DNA of 54,525 nucleotides, taken from Aliterella atlantica CENA595 (lineage in GTDB: Bacteria; Cyanobacteriota; Cyanobacteriia; Cyanobacteriales; Chroococcidiopsidaceae). Where the stretch lies: the NCBI RefSeq assembly GCF_000952155.1, contig NZ_JYON01000035.1, forward strand, positions 1-54,525. The letters run 5' to 3'. Within the stretch, counting starts at the first letter, position 1, and each line of letters begins with the position of its first letter. Below, piece by piece: positions 41,414 through 50,421 of the stretch. Below the pieces are notes generated by a model. The model worked only from the letters and a program-made list of their open reading frames with translations, was not told where the DNA came from and did no database searches. The position numbers were made by a program, and so were the translations under genes.

Positions 41414-42261
41414 TCTAGTTGTCTACCTGTAAGTTCGACAAAAATATCTTCTAAGTTAGAAGGACGTACCATCATTCCTGTTTTATCGCTTTGGCGATCG
41501 AGATAAGCGTTGGCTTGGGGTAAATCGGGGAAAAAGAGATATTTCCAGCGATCTCCTACTTGTTTCATTACTAGCCCTTCTCCATACTGAGATTTTAGCT
41601 GTGCTAGCGTTCCCAAGGAAATTAATTTGCCGCCATCCATAATGCCAATGCGATCGCAGAGATACTCGACTTCATCCATATAATGAGTTGTGAGCAGCAT
41701 TGTCATACCCTGCTTATTCAAATCTAAGATAATTTCCCACAGTCGCCTTCTAGTTTGCGGATCTAGCCCGACAGTAGGTTCATCTAAAAATAAGATTTGT
41801 GGTTGATGCAATAGCGCCCTAGCAATTTGCAAGCGTCGTTTCATTCCACCAGACAACGTTTTAACTAAATCGCCTTGTCTATCTGCAAGTTCTACATATT
41901 CCAGCCATTGATTAATTAATTGTTGGCGCTGCGGGTTGCGGATATGATGCAAGCGCCCGTGTAACTCCATATTTTCCCAAACCGATAGATCGCCATCTAC
42001 GCTAGTTTGCTGCAACACTACACCGATATTTTGTTTTGCTTGCAATGGTTGCCGCACTATATCAAACCCAGCTACCTCGATTTGTCCCTGGGTAGGTTTG
42101 GTAAGCGTTGTCAGCATCCGAATTGTAGTAGATTTTCCTGCCCCGTTAGGTCCAAGTAAACCAAACATTTCCCCAGCTTGAATCTCAAATGATAAATCGT
42201 TGACTACAGTGAGGTTGTTATATACCTTGTGGACGTTTTGCAGGGAGACAGCAGCAGTCAT
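41410..42261 (-). CDS. ABC transporter ATP-binding protein (DrrA/CcmA type)
   Basis: 283 residues. Walker A LLGPNGAGKSTT (~35-46), Q loop VVLQQTS, signature LSGGMKRRL, Walker B ILFLDEPTVGLD and switch His in TTHYMDEVE are all present, so ATP hydrolysis is expected. The C-terminal extension with MMVRPSNLEDIFVELTGRQL is typical of DrrA-like exporters of lipids, glycans or drugs. The membrane partner (ABC-2 permease) is not in the adjacent DNA; upstream lies a 740-nt non-coding stretch, so it must be encoded elsewhere. Confidence 0.93.
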   Translation of the reverse strand: MTAAVSLQNVHKVYNNLTVVNDLSFEIQAGEMFGLLGPNGAGKSTTIRMLTTLTKPTQGQIEVAGFDIVRQPLQAKQNIGVVLQQTSVDGDLSVWENMELHGRLHHIRNPQRQQLINQWLEYVELADRQGDLVKTLSGGMKRRLQIARALLHQPQILFLDEPTVGLDPQTRRRLWEIILDLNKQGMTMLLTTHYMDEVEYLCDRIGIMDGGKLISLGTLAQLKSQYGEGLVMKQVGDRWKYLFFPDLPQANAYLDRQSDKTGMMVRPSNLEDIFVELTGRQLD

Positions 42262-43001
42262 GAATGTAGCGCTTTGTGCGTGTTTTCCTTACACTAGCAT
42301 TGCTGAAGCGCGATCGCCTGAGCAACTAAATATCTAGTTTGACAGAGCGATCGCTATTTCTACTTTATTCAATTACTTAGTTATATAGATTAAAGGTTAT
42401 TTATTGAAGTTTTCAAAATAGCAACTCTAAATTTTGTAAAGATTTTCAAATTTACTATTTTGCTTGCCTAAAAATCTGTAAATACTTGCAGTGCAAGGAT
42501 TAAACTAGAATTTTTTTTGTTTTTATTAAATAAAATTTACTTAGCAATTAAAGCCTACCTGTAGTGATTTAAATATTAAGTAGAAATTGCTTTATAGTCA
42601 TCAAATTATGTTTATTGAATTAAAGATTGAGACAGGAATTAAGTCTACCCATTCCAAGTATTCTCAGCTAAGTTCAATAAAAATGTGTTGGCATTAATAC
42701 ATTGGTATTAAGTACAATCTCTAAATCATTAAGAGAAAGCATTGCCACAAAATTAATATTTATGAAATTTATTTATTCAAAGTTAAAAAATACTTTATTA
42801 CCGATAAGAGTATAGTTAAAACCAGGGAATCCTCAGCATCTACTGTCTAGATCGTCTAGCTCAATACAAAATTATCTATGTAGACTTTCTTAGCATTTAG
42901 AACATACTCTTGATGCAAAGATGTTGCTTGAAAATAGCAATAATCTATGTAAATAGCATAATTTTTAAAAATTGAGCCTGAAGTAAATCCATGCAAAATT
43001 T
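42262..43001. other. 740-nt AT-rich intergenic region
   Basis: The longest stretch without a gene in the window. It contains the promoter regions of the ABC ATPase (minus) and the cytochrome peroxidase-like gene (plus), with one HIP1-like site near 42310 and otherwise very AT-rich sequence. Short frames are at most ~30 codons and lack ribosome-binding sites. I see no repeat array, tRNA or clear hairpin. Confidence 0.5.
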
Positions 43002-43022
43002 TTGAATTCATACTTAGAAAAG

Positions 43023-45347
43023 ATGAGCAAGGGGAATAACAGTAGTCACAAGGATCTACATCAGGAACAGGGGGGTAAAGACACCAATTTAGTTTTAGGC
43101 AAGAAAAAAAACGACCGAATTAATGCCGCAAAAACACGGCTATTGAAGCTATTTGAGAGGATTAACTTGGTAGCAACAATAGCTGCTCAGATCGCGACAT
43201 TAAGACAGTTATTATCTAACTGGTCAAATAAAGTAAAAAGGTACAGTGCGATCGCGGCGCTGGTAGTGGCGACTATTCTGGCAGGACATACAGTGTCAGC
43301 ACAGATAATAGATCCAGGACCTTCTCAACCTTTAGCCTCGCTCAAAACAGTATCAATTCCAGAGCCAGATAACCTCAAAGACTTCGTACAAAACAAAACA
43401 GCAGCGATCGCGCTGGGAAAATCTTTGTTTTGGGATATGCAGCTTGGTAGCGATGGCATCCAGTCTTGTGCTAGCTGTCACTTTCATGCTGGCGCAGACA
43501 ATAGATCCAAAAATCAACTCAATCCAGGAGCGGGAAATGTGTTTGACATTGGAGGCAATCCAAATTACCAACTAACAGCAGCAGATTATCCATTCCACAA
43601 GCTATCAGATTCCAACAACCGTTCTTCAACAGTTATAGCTGATAGTAACGATATTACTGGCGATCAAGGAGTCTTTAAGGCAAAGTATGTGGATGTAAAT
43701 CCTGGCAGCGCTCAAGATATTGTTACGCCACTCAAAGATGATGTCTTCAATGTCAATAGTACCAACGTTCGTCAAGTAACGGGTCGCAACTCCCCAAGCA
43801 CAATCAACGCCGTTTTCAACTTCCGCAACTTCTGGGATGGACGCGCTCAGAATATTTTTAATGGTGTAAACGAGTTCGGCTCGAGAGATCCTAATGCTTT
43901 TGTTTTAAAAGCGACTAACCCCAATCGAATATTGGATGTGCGTGTTAATTTAAAAAATTCGTCTCTAGCTTCCCAAGCAGTCGGTCCACCACTTAGCGCC
44001 TTCGAGACGGCGGCTGAAAGTTTGCCGATCGCACCTCTTAGAGCTACTTTGTCTGAAACTACAGGTGAAGTTACAGTAATCGAAGCTACTACCCAAGAGG
44101 TGATTAAAGACTCTTCTGGAGTAGTCAATGTAGATAGCCTATCTGGTGTTAGTAGCGACGTAGCCAAACAAGCCAAACCACCTAAGTCTCCCAAGCCTTC
44201 CAAGCCTCTTCGACCTCTCAAAAGAGTAGGGAGAAAGTTAGGTAAAAAGCTAACTGTGCTAAGACCGCTCGGCAAACAGCTTGTTGCTACAGACGATAGC
44301 GTGCTTGGTAGTTACAGTCGAGCCTCTCAACTAGGGTTGAATGTGGCAACGTATGCAACGCTAATCCAACAGGCATTTAAGCCGGAGTGGTGGCGTTCTA
44401 ATTTGATCGTCCAAGTAGATCCTACTACTGGCGATCGCACAATTCTCCGCAAGCCAGCAGGGGCATTGAGTACCATTCAGTACACGCTGATGGAGTACAA
44501 TTTTTCGCTGTTTTTTGGGCTAGCAGTTCAAGCTTATGAGTCTACATTAGTTTCAAACAATTCACCCTTTGACCAGTATTTTGATGGCAATGCTTCGGCT
44601 TTGAGCGATCGCCAAAAGCGAGGTCTAGAAGTCTTCCAAAATCAGGGTAAGTGTATCAACTGTCATGGTGGAGCAGAATTTACCAATGCTTCAGTGAAAA
44701 ATGTCAAGGACGAACGACTCGAACGCATGATTATGGGCGATAGTGAAGAAGCAATTTATGACAATGGTTTCTACAACATCGCCGTTAGACCTACTTCTGA
44801 GGATTTAGGTGTAGGTGGTAACGACCCCTTCGGCAACCCACTTTCCGAGTCTCGGCTAGCTCAAAAAGGGCTGTTTGAGAAACTTCTAGGCGAAAAACCC
44901 AACATCAAGGTGAGTGCTACCCAACGAATAGCCGCAGATGGAGCCTTCAAAACTCCTGGACTGCGGAATGTAGAGCTTACTGCTCCTTATTTTCACAATG
45001 GCGGGCAGTTAACTCTAGAGCAAGTAGTTGAGTTTTACAATCGAGGCGGAGATTTTCACGAGCAAAACATTGATAACTTGGATGCAGATATTCAGAACTT
45101 GAATTTGAGTGCTGAAAATAAAGCGGATCTTGTAGATTTCCTCAAATCTCTAACTGACGATCGCGTGCGTTATCAAAGAGCGCCTTTCGATCATCCGCAG
45201 CTATTTGTCCCTAACGGACACCCTGGAGATCGAAACTCTAATACAGATAGCGGTAACGCACAAGCTACAGACCAATTACTAGAGATTCCGGCTGTTGGAC
45301 GCAATGGCGGAAATAGCATCATAAATTTCCTTGCTAGCTCACAATAA
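43023..45347 (+). CDS. Long di-heme cytochrome c peroxidase/MauG-like protein
   Basis: 774 residues from the ATG at 43023 (a TTG at 43002 adds seven; a TTG at 43167 with AGAGG ahead would shorten it by 48). A hydrophobic signal/anchor segment YSAIAALVVATILAGHTVSAQ lies at ~74-95. Two heme c sites are present: CASCH (~149) and CINCH (~544), with the bacterial CCP regions RNSPSTINAVFNFRNFWDGRA and GAFKTPGLRNVELTAPYFHNG. The ~395-residue gap between hemes is much longer than usual (~150) because of an insert that includes a Lys/Pro-rich stretch near 395-425. Likely periplasmic redox enzyme; substrate unknown. Confidence 0.88.
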   Translation: MSKGNNSSHKDLHQEQGGKDTNLVLGKKKNDRINAAKTRLLKLFERINLVATIAAQIATLRQLLSNWSNKVKRYSAIAALVVATILAGHTVSAQIIDPGPSQPLASLKTVSIPEPDNLKDFVQNKTAAIALGKSLFWDMQLGSDGIQSCASCHFHAGADNRSKNQLNPGAGNVFDIGGNPNYQLTAADYPFHKLSDSNNRSSTVIADSNDITGDQGVFKAKYVDVNPGSAQDIVTPLKDDVFNVNSTNVRQVTGRNSPSTINAVFNFRNFWDGRAQNIFNGVNEFGSRDPNAFVLKATNPNRILDVRVNLKNSSLASQAVGPPLSAFETAAESLPIAPLRATLSETTGEVTVIEATTQEVIKDSSGVVNVDSLSGVSSDVAKQAKPPKSPKPSKPLRPLKRVGRKLGKKLTVLRPLGKQLVATDDSVLGSYSRASQLGLNVATYATLIQQAFKPEWWRSNLIVQVDPTTGDRTILRKPAGALSTIQYTLMEYNFSLFFGLAVQAYESTLVSNNSPFDQYFDGNASALSDRQKRGLEVFQNQGKCINCHGGAEFTNASVKNVKDERLERMIMGDSEEAIYDNGFYNIAVRPTSEDLGVGGNDPFGNPLSESRLAQKGLFEKLLGEKPNIKVSATQRIAADGAFKTPGLRNVELTAPYFHNGGQLTLEQVVEFYNRGGDFHEQNIDNLDADIQNLNLSAENKADLVDFLKSLTDDRVRYQRAPFDHPQLFVPNGHPGDRNSNTDSGNAQATDQLLEIPAVGRNGGNSIINFLASSQ

Positions 45348-45410
45348 GTTGAGCCAATTTACAGCAATTTAGGCACGTTTCCAGCATAAATTGCTGCCGG
45401 AAACTATGAA

Positions 45411-45434
45411 AAGCCCGTACAATCGGGCTTTTTT
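45411..45434 (+). terminator. Rho-independent terminator after the cytochrome peroxidase-like gene
   Basis: Stem AAGCCCG / CGGGCTT with a 6-nt loop and a T run on the plus strand. A-rich sequence on the other side also allows it to end the convergent nadE transcript, whose stop codon is at 45437. Confidence 0.88.
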
Positions 45435-45436
45435 CT

Positions 45437-47149
45437 TTATGGATTAATTGGCACAGGTAGAGATAGTTTTAGCTGATGCGTACTTGCATCTATCCACTTA
45501 TTAGCAATTGGCATTCGCCAGCCCGTGCCAAATGCGCGATCGGTAATTTTTAGTCCTGGTGGTGCTTGTCTGCGCTTAAATTCTGACTTTGCTACCAATT
45601 TTAAAACCCGATCGACAATAGCAGGATTATGTCCAGCAGCAACAATTTGTGAGGCTGATTGATAGTTGTGAATTAAGCGTTGCAAAATATCATCCAAAAC
45701 ATCGTAAGGCGGCAATGAATCAGCGTCTACTTGTCCAGGTTTGAGTTCGGCGCTAGGAGGCTTAATTAGGATGTTGGTTGGGATAGTTTCAGTAATGCGG
45801 TTTAACCAGTTACAGATAGAGTAGACGCGAGTTTTGGGAACATCAGCGATCGCAGCTAATCCCCCATTCATATCGCCGTACAAGGTACAATAGCCCACAG
45901 CCATTTCTGACTTATTACCAGTAGACAGTAGCAGATAGCCAAACTTATTAGCGATCGCCATTAACAAGTTACCCCGAATCCGCGATTGAATATTCTCTTC
46001 TGCCAAGCTAAATTCTGTACCAGCAAATAGAGGTGCTAATGTTGTGTCGTAACCTTGCATCAATTCGCCAATTGGCAAAGTTTGAGTTGTTATGCCCAAG
46101 TTTTTAGCTACTTGCAGCGCATCGCTAATAGAATGATCCGAACTATAAGGAGAAGGCATCAATACGCCTAAGACATTTTCCTTACCTAAAGCTGAAGTTG
46201 CGATCGCAGCTACTAATGCTGAATCAATTCCACCACTTAAACCAATAACTACTTTAGTAAAACCACATTTGCGGCTATAGTCGCGTACGCCCAAAACTAA
46301 AGCTTGCCAGATTTCTTCGTCTTCTGTTTCTGGCATAGGCGCAACTAGACTAGGCTGTAAATCTTGCGTTGCCTCATCAAATTCTACTACGACCAAATCG
46401 GCTGCAAATGCACTAGCGCGATAGATCACTTCGCCTTGGCGGTTAAAGCCGACACTACAACCATCAAAAATTAAGTCGTCATTTGCCCCTACTTGGTTGG
46501 CATAGAGAATTGGTTTTTGATAGCGAGTAGCAGAATGTCGCAGCATTGCTTCGCGTAAGTGAGGCTTTGCCGCACTATAAGGAGACGCTGACAAATTAAC
46601 AATCAAATCTACATTTAAAGCTGCTAAATCGGCAATTGGATTAATTGCATAACTGCGTTTGCCCCAAAAATCCTCATCGTTCCAAAAATCTTCGCAAATA
46701 GTCACGCCGATTTTCAATGAGGAGAAAGCAAACGAGTTAACTTGCAAACCAGGCTCAAAGTAGCGATATTCGTCAAAGACATCGTAGTTAGGTAAAAGCC
46801 GCTTGTGAAAAACCTGCTCGATTTTGCCTTGGTAGAGTAAAGCAGCACTATTAAATAATGGTTTACCGCCATAGGTATGCGACTTTTCATTTACTTGCAC
46901 GCAACCTACTAATACAGCCACTTCTGGCGGCAAATCTACTGCTAATTGTTGCAAAGTTGCTGTCATTAGCTCCACAAAACTAGGATTGAGCAACAAATCT
47001 CTAGGTGGATAGCCGCATAAGGATAGTTCTGGGGTTAGTAGTAAACTGACATTTTGGCTTGCAGCTTGACGTGCAGCTTCAAGAATTTGGGCTGCATTGC
47101 CTGATAAATCGCCAATAGTTGGATTGAGTTGAGCGATCGCAATTTTCAT
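45437..47149 (-). CDS. nadE: Glutamine-dependent NAD+ synthetase
   Basis: Final step of NAD synthesis: amidation of deamido-NAD using glutamine-derived ammonia. 570 residues. An N-terminal nitrilase-like glutaminase domain has the Glu-Lys-Cys triad (TPELSLCGYPP, FHKRLLPNY, GVTICEDFW). The C-terminal synthetase has the PP-loop LSGGIDSALVAAIA, GNLLMAIANKFGYLLLSTGNKSEMAVGYCTLYGD and GFNxxR-like end. Last gene of the pncB-nadD-nrtR-nadE run, 9 nt after nrtR. Confidence 0.97.
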   Translation of the reverse strand: MKIAIAQLNPTIGDLSGNAAQILEAARQAASQNVSLLLTPELSLCGYPPRDLLLNPSFVELMTATLQQLAVDLPPEVAVLVGCVQVNEKSHTYGGKPLFNSAALLYQGKIEQVFHKRLLPNYDVFDEYRYFEPGLQVNSFAFSSLKIGVTICEDFWNDEDFWGKRSYAINPIADLAALNVDLIVNLSASPYSAAKPHLREAMLRHSATRYQKPILYANQVGANDDLIFDGCSVGFNRQGEVIYRASAFAADLVVVEFDEATQDLQPSLVAPMPETEDEEIWQALVLGVRDYSRKCGFTKVVIGLSGGIDSALVAAIATSALGKENVLGVLMPSPYSSDHSISDALQVAKNLGITTQTLPIGELMQGYDTTLAPLFAGTEFSLAEENIQSRIRGNLLMAIANKFGYLLLSTGNKSEMAVGYCTLYGDMNGGLAAIADVPKTRVYSICNWLNRITETIPTNILIKPPSAELKPGQVDADSLPPYDVLDDILQRLIHNYQSASQIVAAGHNPAIVDRVLKLVAKSEFKRRQAPPGLKITDRAFGTGWRMPIANKWIDASTHQLKLSLPVPINP

Positions 47150-47158
47150 AACAAAAAG

Positions 47159-47905
47159 CTAAATAAACACCAAAGGCTTATCTTTAAACGGCGCAAACGC
47201 TTCCGCATCAAAACGATACAAAGTAGCTGGACGACCTGCACCCCGCGATACCTTAACTTTGGTATCAGACAAAAAACCTAACTTGAGTAGCCGCGCCCTA
47301 AAATTGGAATAATCGGCAAAATTATCTCCTAGCACCGTCGCATAAAGTTGATAAAGGTCGCTCAAAGTAAACAACTCAGGCAACACTTCAAAAGCGACAG
47401 GACTATACTCCAACTTATTTTTTAGCCGCCGATGACCGTAAGCCAAAATATCGCTATGGTCAAAAGCCAACTGCGGCAAATCCTTCACCGGATACCAAGC
47501 AATTCCGCTTACGCCATCAGCAATCAACTCGGCTTCCTCAAACCGCACCAAAGCAAAATAGCTTACAGACAGATAGCGAACGCCAAAAGAGTCTACAGAC
47601 TCACGCGGATCGCGATTTGGTCCGCCAAAAGTATATAACTGCTCCAAATACAGATTTTTTACCTTAATTTTCTCAGCCAAAATCCGATAAGCAGCATCTT
47701 CTAGCGACTCACCTTGACGCACCAGAGTACCAGGAAGCCCCCAATAATTCAAAAAAGGCTCTTGATGGCGCATCACCAACAAAACCAACAATCGATTTTG
47801 CGAAGTATCGACAGAAAAGATCGCATTATCAACCCCCACCTTAAAATCAGCTAAAGGTTGCTTGCCTAGCGAATCGGTAAACTTTCTTTGGGTACGTCCT
47901 GGCAT
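47159..47905 (-). CDS. nrtR: NrtR: Nudix-related repressor of NAD metabolism
   Basis: 248 residues. An N-terminal Nudix-like domain (~20-160) is followed by a winged-helix DNA-binding domain (~165-240, with ALYRFD-like closing strand ATLYRFDAEAF). The Nudix box is degenerate: where hydrolases have REUxEExGU this protein has RILAEKIKV, losing catalytic Glu residues, as known for NrtR regulators that bind ADP-ribose without hydrolysing it. It overlaps nadD by 40 nt. A matching operator candidate lies at 49940-49962 in front of pncB, so the operon is probably self-regulated. Confidence 0.9.
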   Translation of the reverse strand: MPGRTQRKFTDSLGKQPLADFKVGVDNAIFSVDTSQNRLLVLLVMRHQEPFLNYWGLPGTLVRQGESLEDAAYRILAEKIKVKNLYLEQLYTFGGPNRDPRESVDSFGVRYLSVSYFALVRFEEAELIADGVSGIAWYPVKDLPQLAFDHSDILAYGHRRLKNKLEYSPVAFEVLPELFTLSDLYQLYATVLGDNFADYSNFRARLLKLGFLSDTKVKVSRGAGRPATLYRFDAEAFAPFKDKPLVFI

Positions 47906-48468
47906 TCGTACAAATGCTCTTGATGAATATAATCTTTAATTGGAGGAGTTACAGCCTGAGTATCGCCACGATCGCGAAAAGCAGTAGAAGATACATCTAA
48001 GCCAATTAGGTCAGCGATCGCCACATCTGCCCCCAACTGTCGTAATTGCTGCAAAACCCCCTCATCCAGCATATATCCTGGTCGCGGCACAATCAAAAGC
48101 CGCACTTGCTTTAACAAATCTTCAACCTTATACCATTTAGGTAATTGCTGCGCCAAATCCGAGCCAATTACTAAAGTAAACTCAATATCATTATCCCAAA
48201 TTTCCCTAGCCTTCCGTACAGTTTCCCAAGTTCGATAGCTACTCAACTCTGGGTGAAAACCAATATTATGGCGAGGCGGCTGCATTCCCTCAATCAACAA
48301 CCTCAGCATCATCCCGCGATGTTCTAGCGCAGTTTGATGAGACTTAAATGGATTATCAGCAGCCCAAACAGCTACCCAATCATAACGCTCCGCCAACCAA
48401 CCTAAAATAGCCTGATGCCCAGAAGTAGGCGGATCGGCACTCGTACCAAACAAAGCAACCCTCATCAT
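47866..48468 (-). CDS. nadD: Nicotinate-nucleotide adenylyltransferase
   Basis: Transfers AMP from ATP to nicotinate mononucleotide, giving deamido-NAD. 200 residues with the nucleotidyltransferase motif ALFGTSADPPTSGHQ (residues ~5-19, the cyanobacterial form of GxFDPxHxGH), ADNPFKSHQ, VIGSDLAQQLPKW and the ISSTxxR-like VSSTAFRD near the end. It starts 1 nt after the pncB stop codon, and its last 13 codons overlap the start of nrtR. Confidence 0.95.
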   Translation of the reverse strand: MMRVALFGTSADPPTSGHQAILGWLAERYDWVAVWAADNPFKSHQTALEHRGMMLRLLIEGMQPPRHNIGFHPELSSYRTWETVRKAREIWDNDIEFTLVIGSDLAQQLPKWYKVEDLLKQVRLLIVPRPGYMLDEGVLQQLRQLGADVAIADLIGLDVSSTAFRDRGDTQAVTPPIKDYIHQEHLYECQDVPKESLPIR

Positions 48469-48469
48469 C

Positions 48470-49906
48470 CTATCTCCCTTTGCCTGCGGCTTCGCTGCGC
48501 TGACGCGGTTCGTTCCTCAACTCCACCTGCCGCCGCAACCCCTGCAACCTTGGTGAAACCTCCACCTCAAACCCCCCAGGCACACTTATATCTCTAACCT
48601 CCGCAGGCAAACTAGCCACACTAGCCGCCGTACGCGAGCGAATTTCTGCTAAACCTTCCGGCAATTGCATCCTCTGCCCCTCCTTAACTACTAACTGCAA
48701 CAAAGGCAACCCGTCTCTTTCCTCTTCAACCAAACCCAATTCATCTTTTTGCACCAAACCTCCTACAAGACTTCGCCAAACCTGCTTGCGCCCTGGATAA
48801 CTTACCTTTCCCCTAGAACCCTTCATCACCGGAATGCCATCAATCTCCACCAACTTATAAACCCCATTAACAGGCGCACCCGTAACCAGCTTAGTACCTA
48901 CCCCATAACCATCAATACAAGCTCCATTCGCTTGCAAACGGCTAATTTCCCACTCATCTAGATCGCCACTAGCAAAAATAGAAGTACCAGGAAGAAGACG
49001 TTGCACTTTTTGGGATAACTCCACCAAATCGCCTGAATCTAGACGCACGCCAGGAACCTCAATTTCCCCAGCCTTTACCCTTTCTGCCAATAGTTCAGCC
49101 GCTTCCAAAGTATCGTAAGTATCGATCAACAAACTAGCACCAGGGAAATAGCGATGAAAAGCCGTGAACGCCTGTTCCTCACTTCCCTCCATCGCACTTA
49201 GCGCCATTACCAAAGCATGAGCCATAGTCCCCTTGGGCTGCTGACCCAATTTCAGTGCTGCAAGGACATTCGATGTCGCATTCAAACCACCCGCCAAAGC
49301 TGCCCGCGCCGCCCACAAGGACGCTTGCGGACTAAAAGCGCGGCGCGTACCAAATTCAAGTATAGTAGCCTCTGCGCCTGCTACATCGCGCAAACGCGCC
49401 GCTTTGGTAGCAATCAAAGTTTGGTAATTAATAGTATTTAATAGATAAGTTTCGACCAATTGAGCTTGCCATAATGGCGCTTCTACCCGCAAAATTGGCT
49501 CGTTGGCAAATACAGCCGTACCCTCTGGTACAGCCCAGACATTGCCTGTAAACTTTGCTTCAGCCAAAATAGACCAAAATCTTTCTGGTGCGCGAGCGAA
49601 AATTCCCGTCGCCTGCAAAGCCGCTATTCCAGATGGGCTAAAACAGAACTTTTCTAAATATTCTATAGCTTGCGCCAAGCCCATTGCGATCGCATAACCA
49701 AATCCTTTGGGCAATTGTCGTGCAAATAATTCAAAACTTGCTTGTTTTTGTTCTACACCTTCACCCACATAGCAAGCTGCCATTGTTAACTGATATAAGT
49801 CAGTCAGTAAGCTGTAGTCTTGCCCTTGGGTTAGCGTTAATTCTGGCGGTGATAATAATTGATGCTGGTTTTCGTGCAGACATTCCCAGGCTGGGGAAGT
49901 TGTCAT
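48470..49906 (-). CDS. pncB: Nicotinate phosphoribosyltransferase
   Basis: Salvage entry to NAD synthesis, making nicotinate mononucleotide from nicotinate and PRPP. 478 residues. LLTDLYQLTMAACY near the start, FELFARQLPKGFGYA, EFGTRRAFSPQASLWAARAAL with the conserved His/Arg-region replaced by Ala-rich text, GTMAHALVMA, DTYD and the PRPP-associated VRLDSGDL and FASGDLDE are all present. The last ~15 residues (RNEPRQRSEAAGKGR) are encoded by a TTCGCTGCGCTGACGC-type repetitive sequence and are probably an extension. First gene of the NAD operon. Confidence 0.95.
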   Translation of the reverse strand: MTTSPAWECLHENQHQLLSPPELTLTQGQDYSLLTDLYQLTMAACYVGEGVEQKQASFELFARQLPKGFGYAIAMGLAQAIEYLEKFCFSPSGIAALQATGIFARAPERFWSILAEAKFTGNVWAVPEGTAVFANEPILRVEAPLWQAQLVETYLLNTINYQTLIATKAARLRDVAGAEATILEFGTRRAFSPQASLWAARAALAGGLNATSNVLAALKLGQQPKGTMAHALVMALSAMEGSEEQAFTAFHRYFPGASLLIDTYDTLEAAELLAERVKAGEIEVPGVRLDSGDLVELSQKVQRLLPGTSIFASGDLDEWEISRLQANGACIDGYGVGTKLVTGAPVNGVYKLVEIDGIPVMKGSRGKVSYPGRKQVWRSLVGGLVQKDELGLVEEERDGLPLLQLVVKEGQRMQLPEGLAEIRSRTAASVASLPAEVRDISVPGGFEVEVSPRLQGLRRQVELRNEPRQRSEAAGKGR

Positions 49907-49939
49907 AGTGCAGCGACCTCTATCAAGATGGTTTCTCTA

Positions 49940-49962
49940 ATTATAGTGCATTTCACCATAAT
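49940..49962 (-). promoter_or_regulatory. Candidate NrtR operator over the pncB promoter
   Basis: Imperfect 23-bp palindrome: arm ATTATAGTG, 5-nt centre CATTT, arm CACCATAAT (8 of 9 positions pair). It covers the -10 box and much of the spacer of the promoter at 49940-49970, ideal for repression. nrtR is the third gene of the operon. The identity as NrtR site is inferred from position and symmetry. Confidence 0.65.
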
Positions 49963-49970
49963 ACTGTCAA
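49940..49970 (-). promoter_or_regulatory. Sigma70-type promoter of the pncB-nadD-nrtR-nadE operon
   Basis: On the minus strand TTGACA (49965-49970) and TATAAT (49940-49945) are perfect consensus hexamers separated by 19 bp, 34 nt before the pncB start codon. The slightly long spacer could lower basal activity. Confidence 0.7.
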
Positions 49971-50243
49971 CTTTTTCTGTATCTGGTATGACAAATAGAC
50001 TAATTCAGGCAATTGTAAAGTTTGATTTATGGTGACTATACTAATAACTCGGCAAACTTGGCGCTTGTCGATATACTTTTAGATGCGGCGTTATTTAGCT
50101 AAATGGCAAATATAAAGTATTGCAAAAACTAGCGAACAAATTATGCGAATATTTGCGAATGATTGAGAGTTAAACCTGAGATTAAAATTCAACCTTACAA
50201 TACTGATTAAGTAACTATTACTACAGATTGGGGGGATGGTTTT

Positions 50244-50390
50244 ATGAGTATTTCCCAAACGCTCGCTGGCATTCTTCAGTATCTTTCGGAAGGAGTAGCA
50301 AGAATTTTTAGTCCTACTGATGATGAATATCCAATTATTGGCGTACAACCATTTGCTGGCGAACCATACAAGCAGGGTGCAGATTGGTAG
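50244..50390 (+). CDS. Small 48-residue cyanobacterial protein
   Basis: ATG at 50244 after a strong G-rich ribosome-binding site (GGGGGGAT, ~8 nt ahead) opens 48 codons ending in TAG. The protein begins MSISQTLAGILQYLSEGVAR and continues with an acidic DDEYP segment, then IIGVQPFAGEPYK and a GADW end. The composition and start look like those of a short conserved hypothetical protein, and a strong terminator follows 31 nt after the stop, giving a compact single-gene unit. There is no full TM helix; the first ~22 residues may be amphipathic. Function unknown. Confidence 0.75.
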   Translation: MSISQTLAGILQYLSEGVARIFSPTDDEYPIIGVQPFAGEPYKQGADW

Positions 50391-50421
50391 CAAATCGCTA
50401 CTAAGTTTAAATAATAACAAA

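Noticed and set aside
42262..43001. Search for a small RNA or gene in the 740-nt gap
   Set aside because: No stem-loop with T run, no RBS-preceded frame over 30 codons, and no tRNA-like cloverleaf seen.
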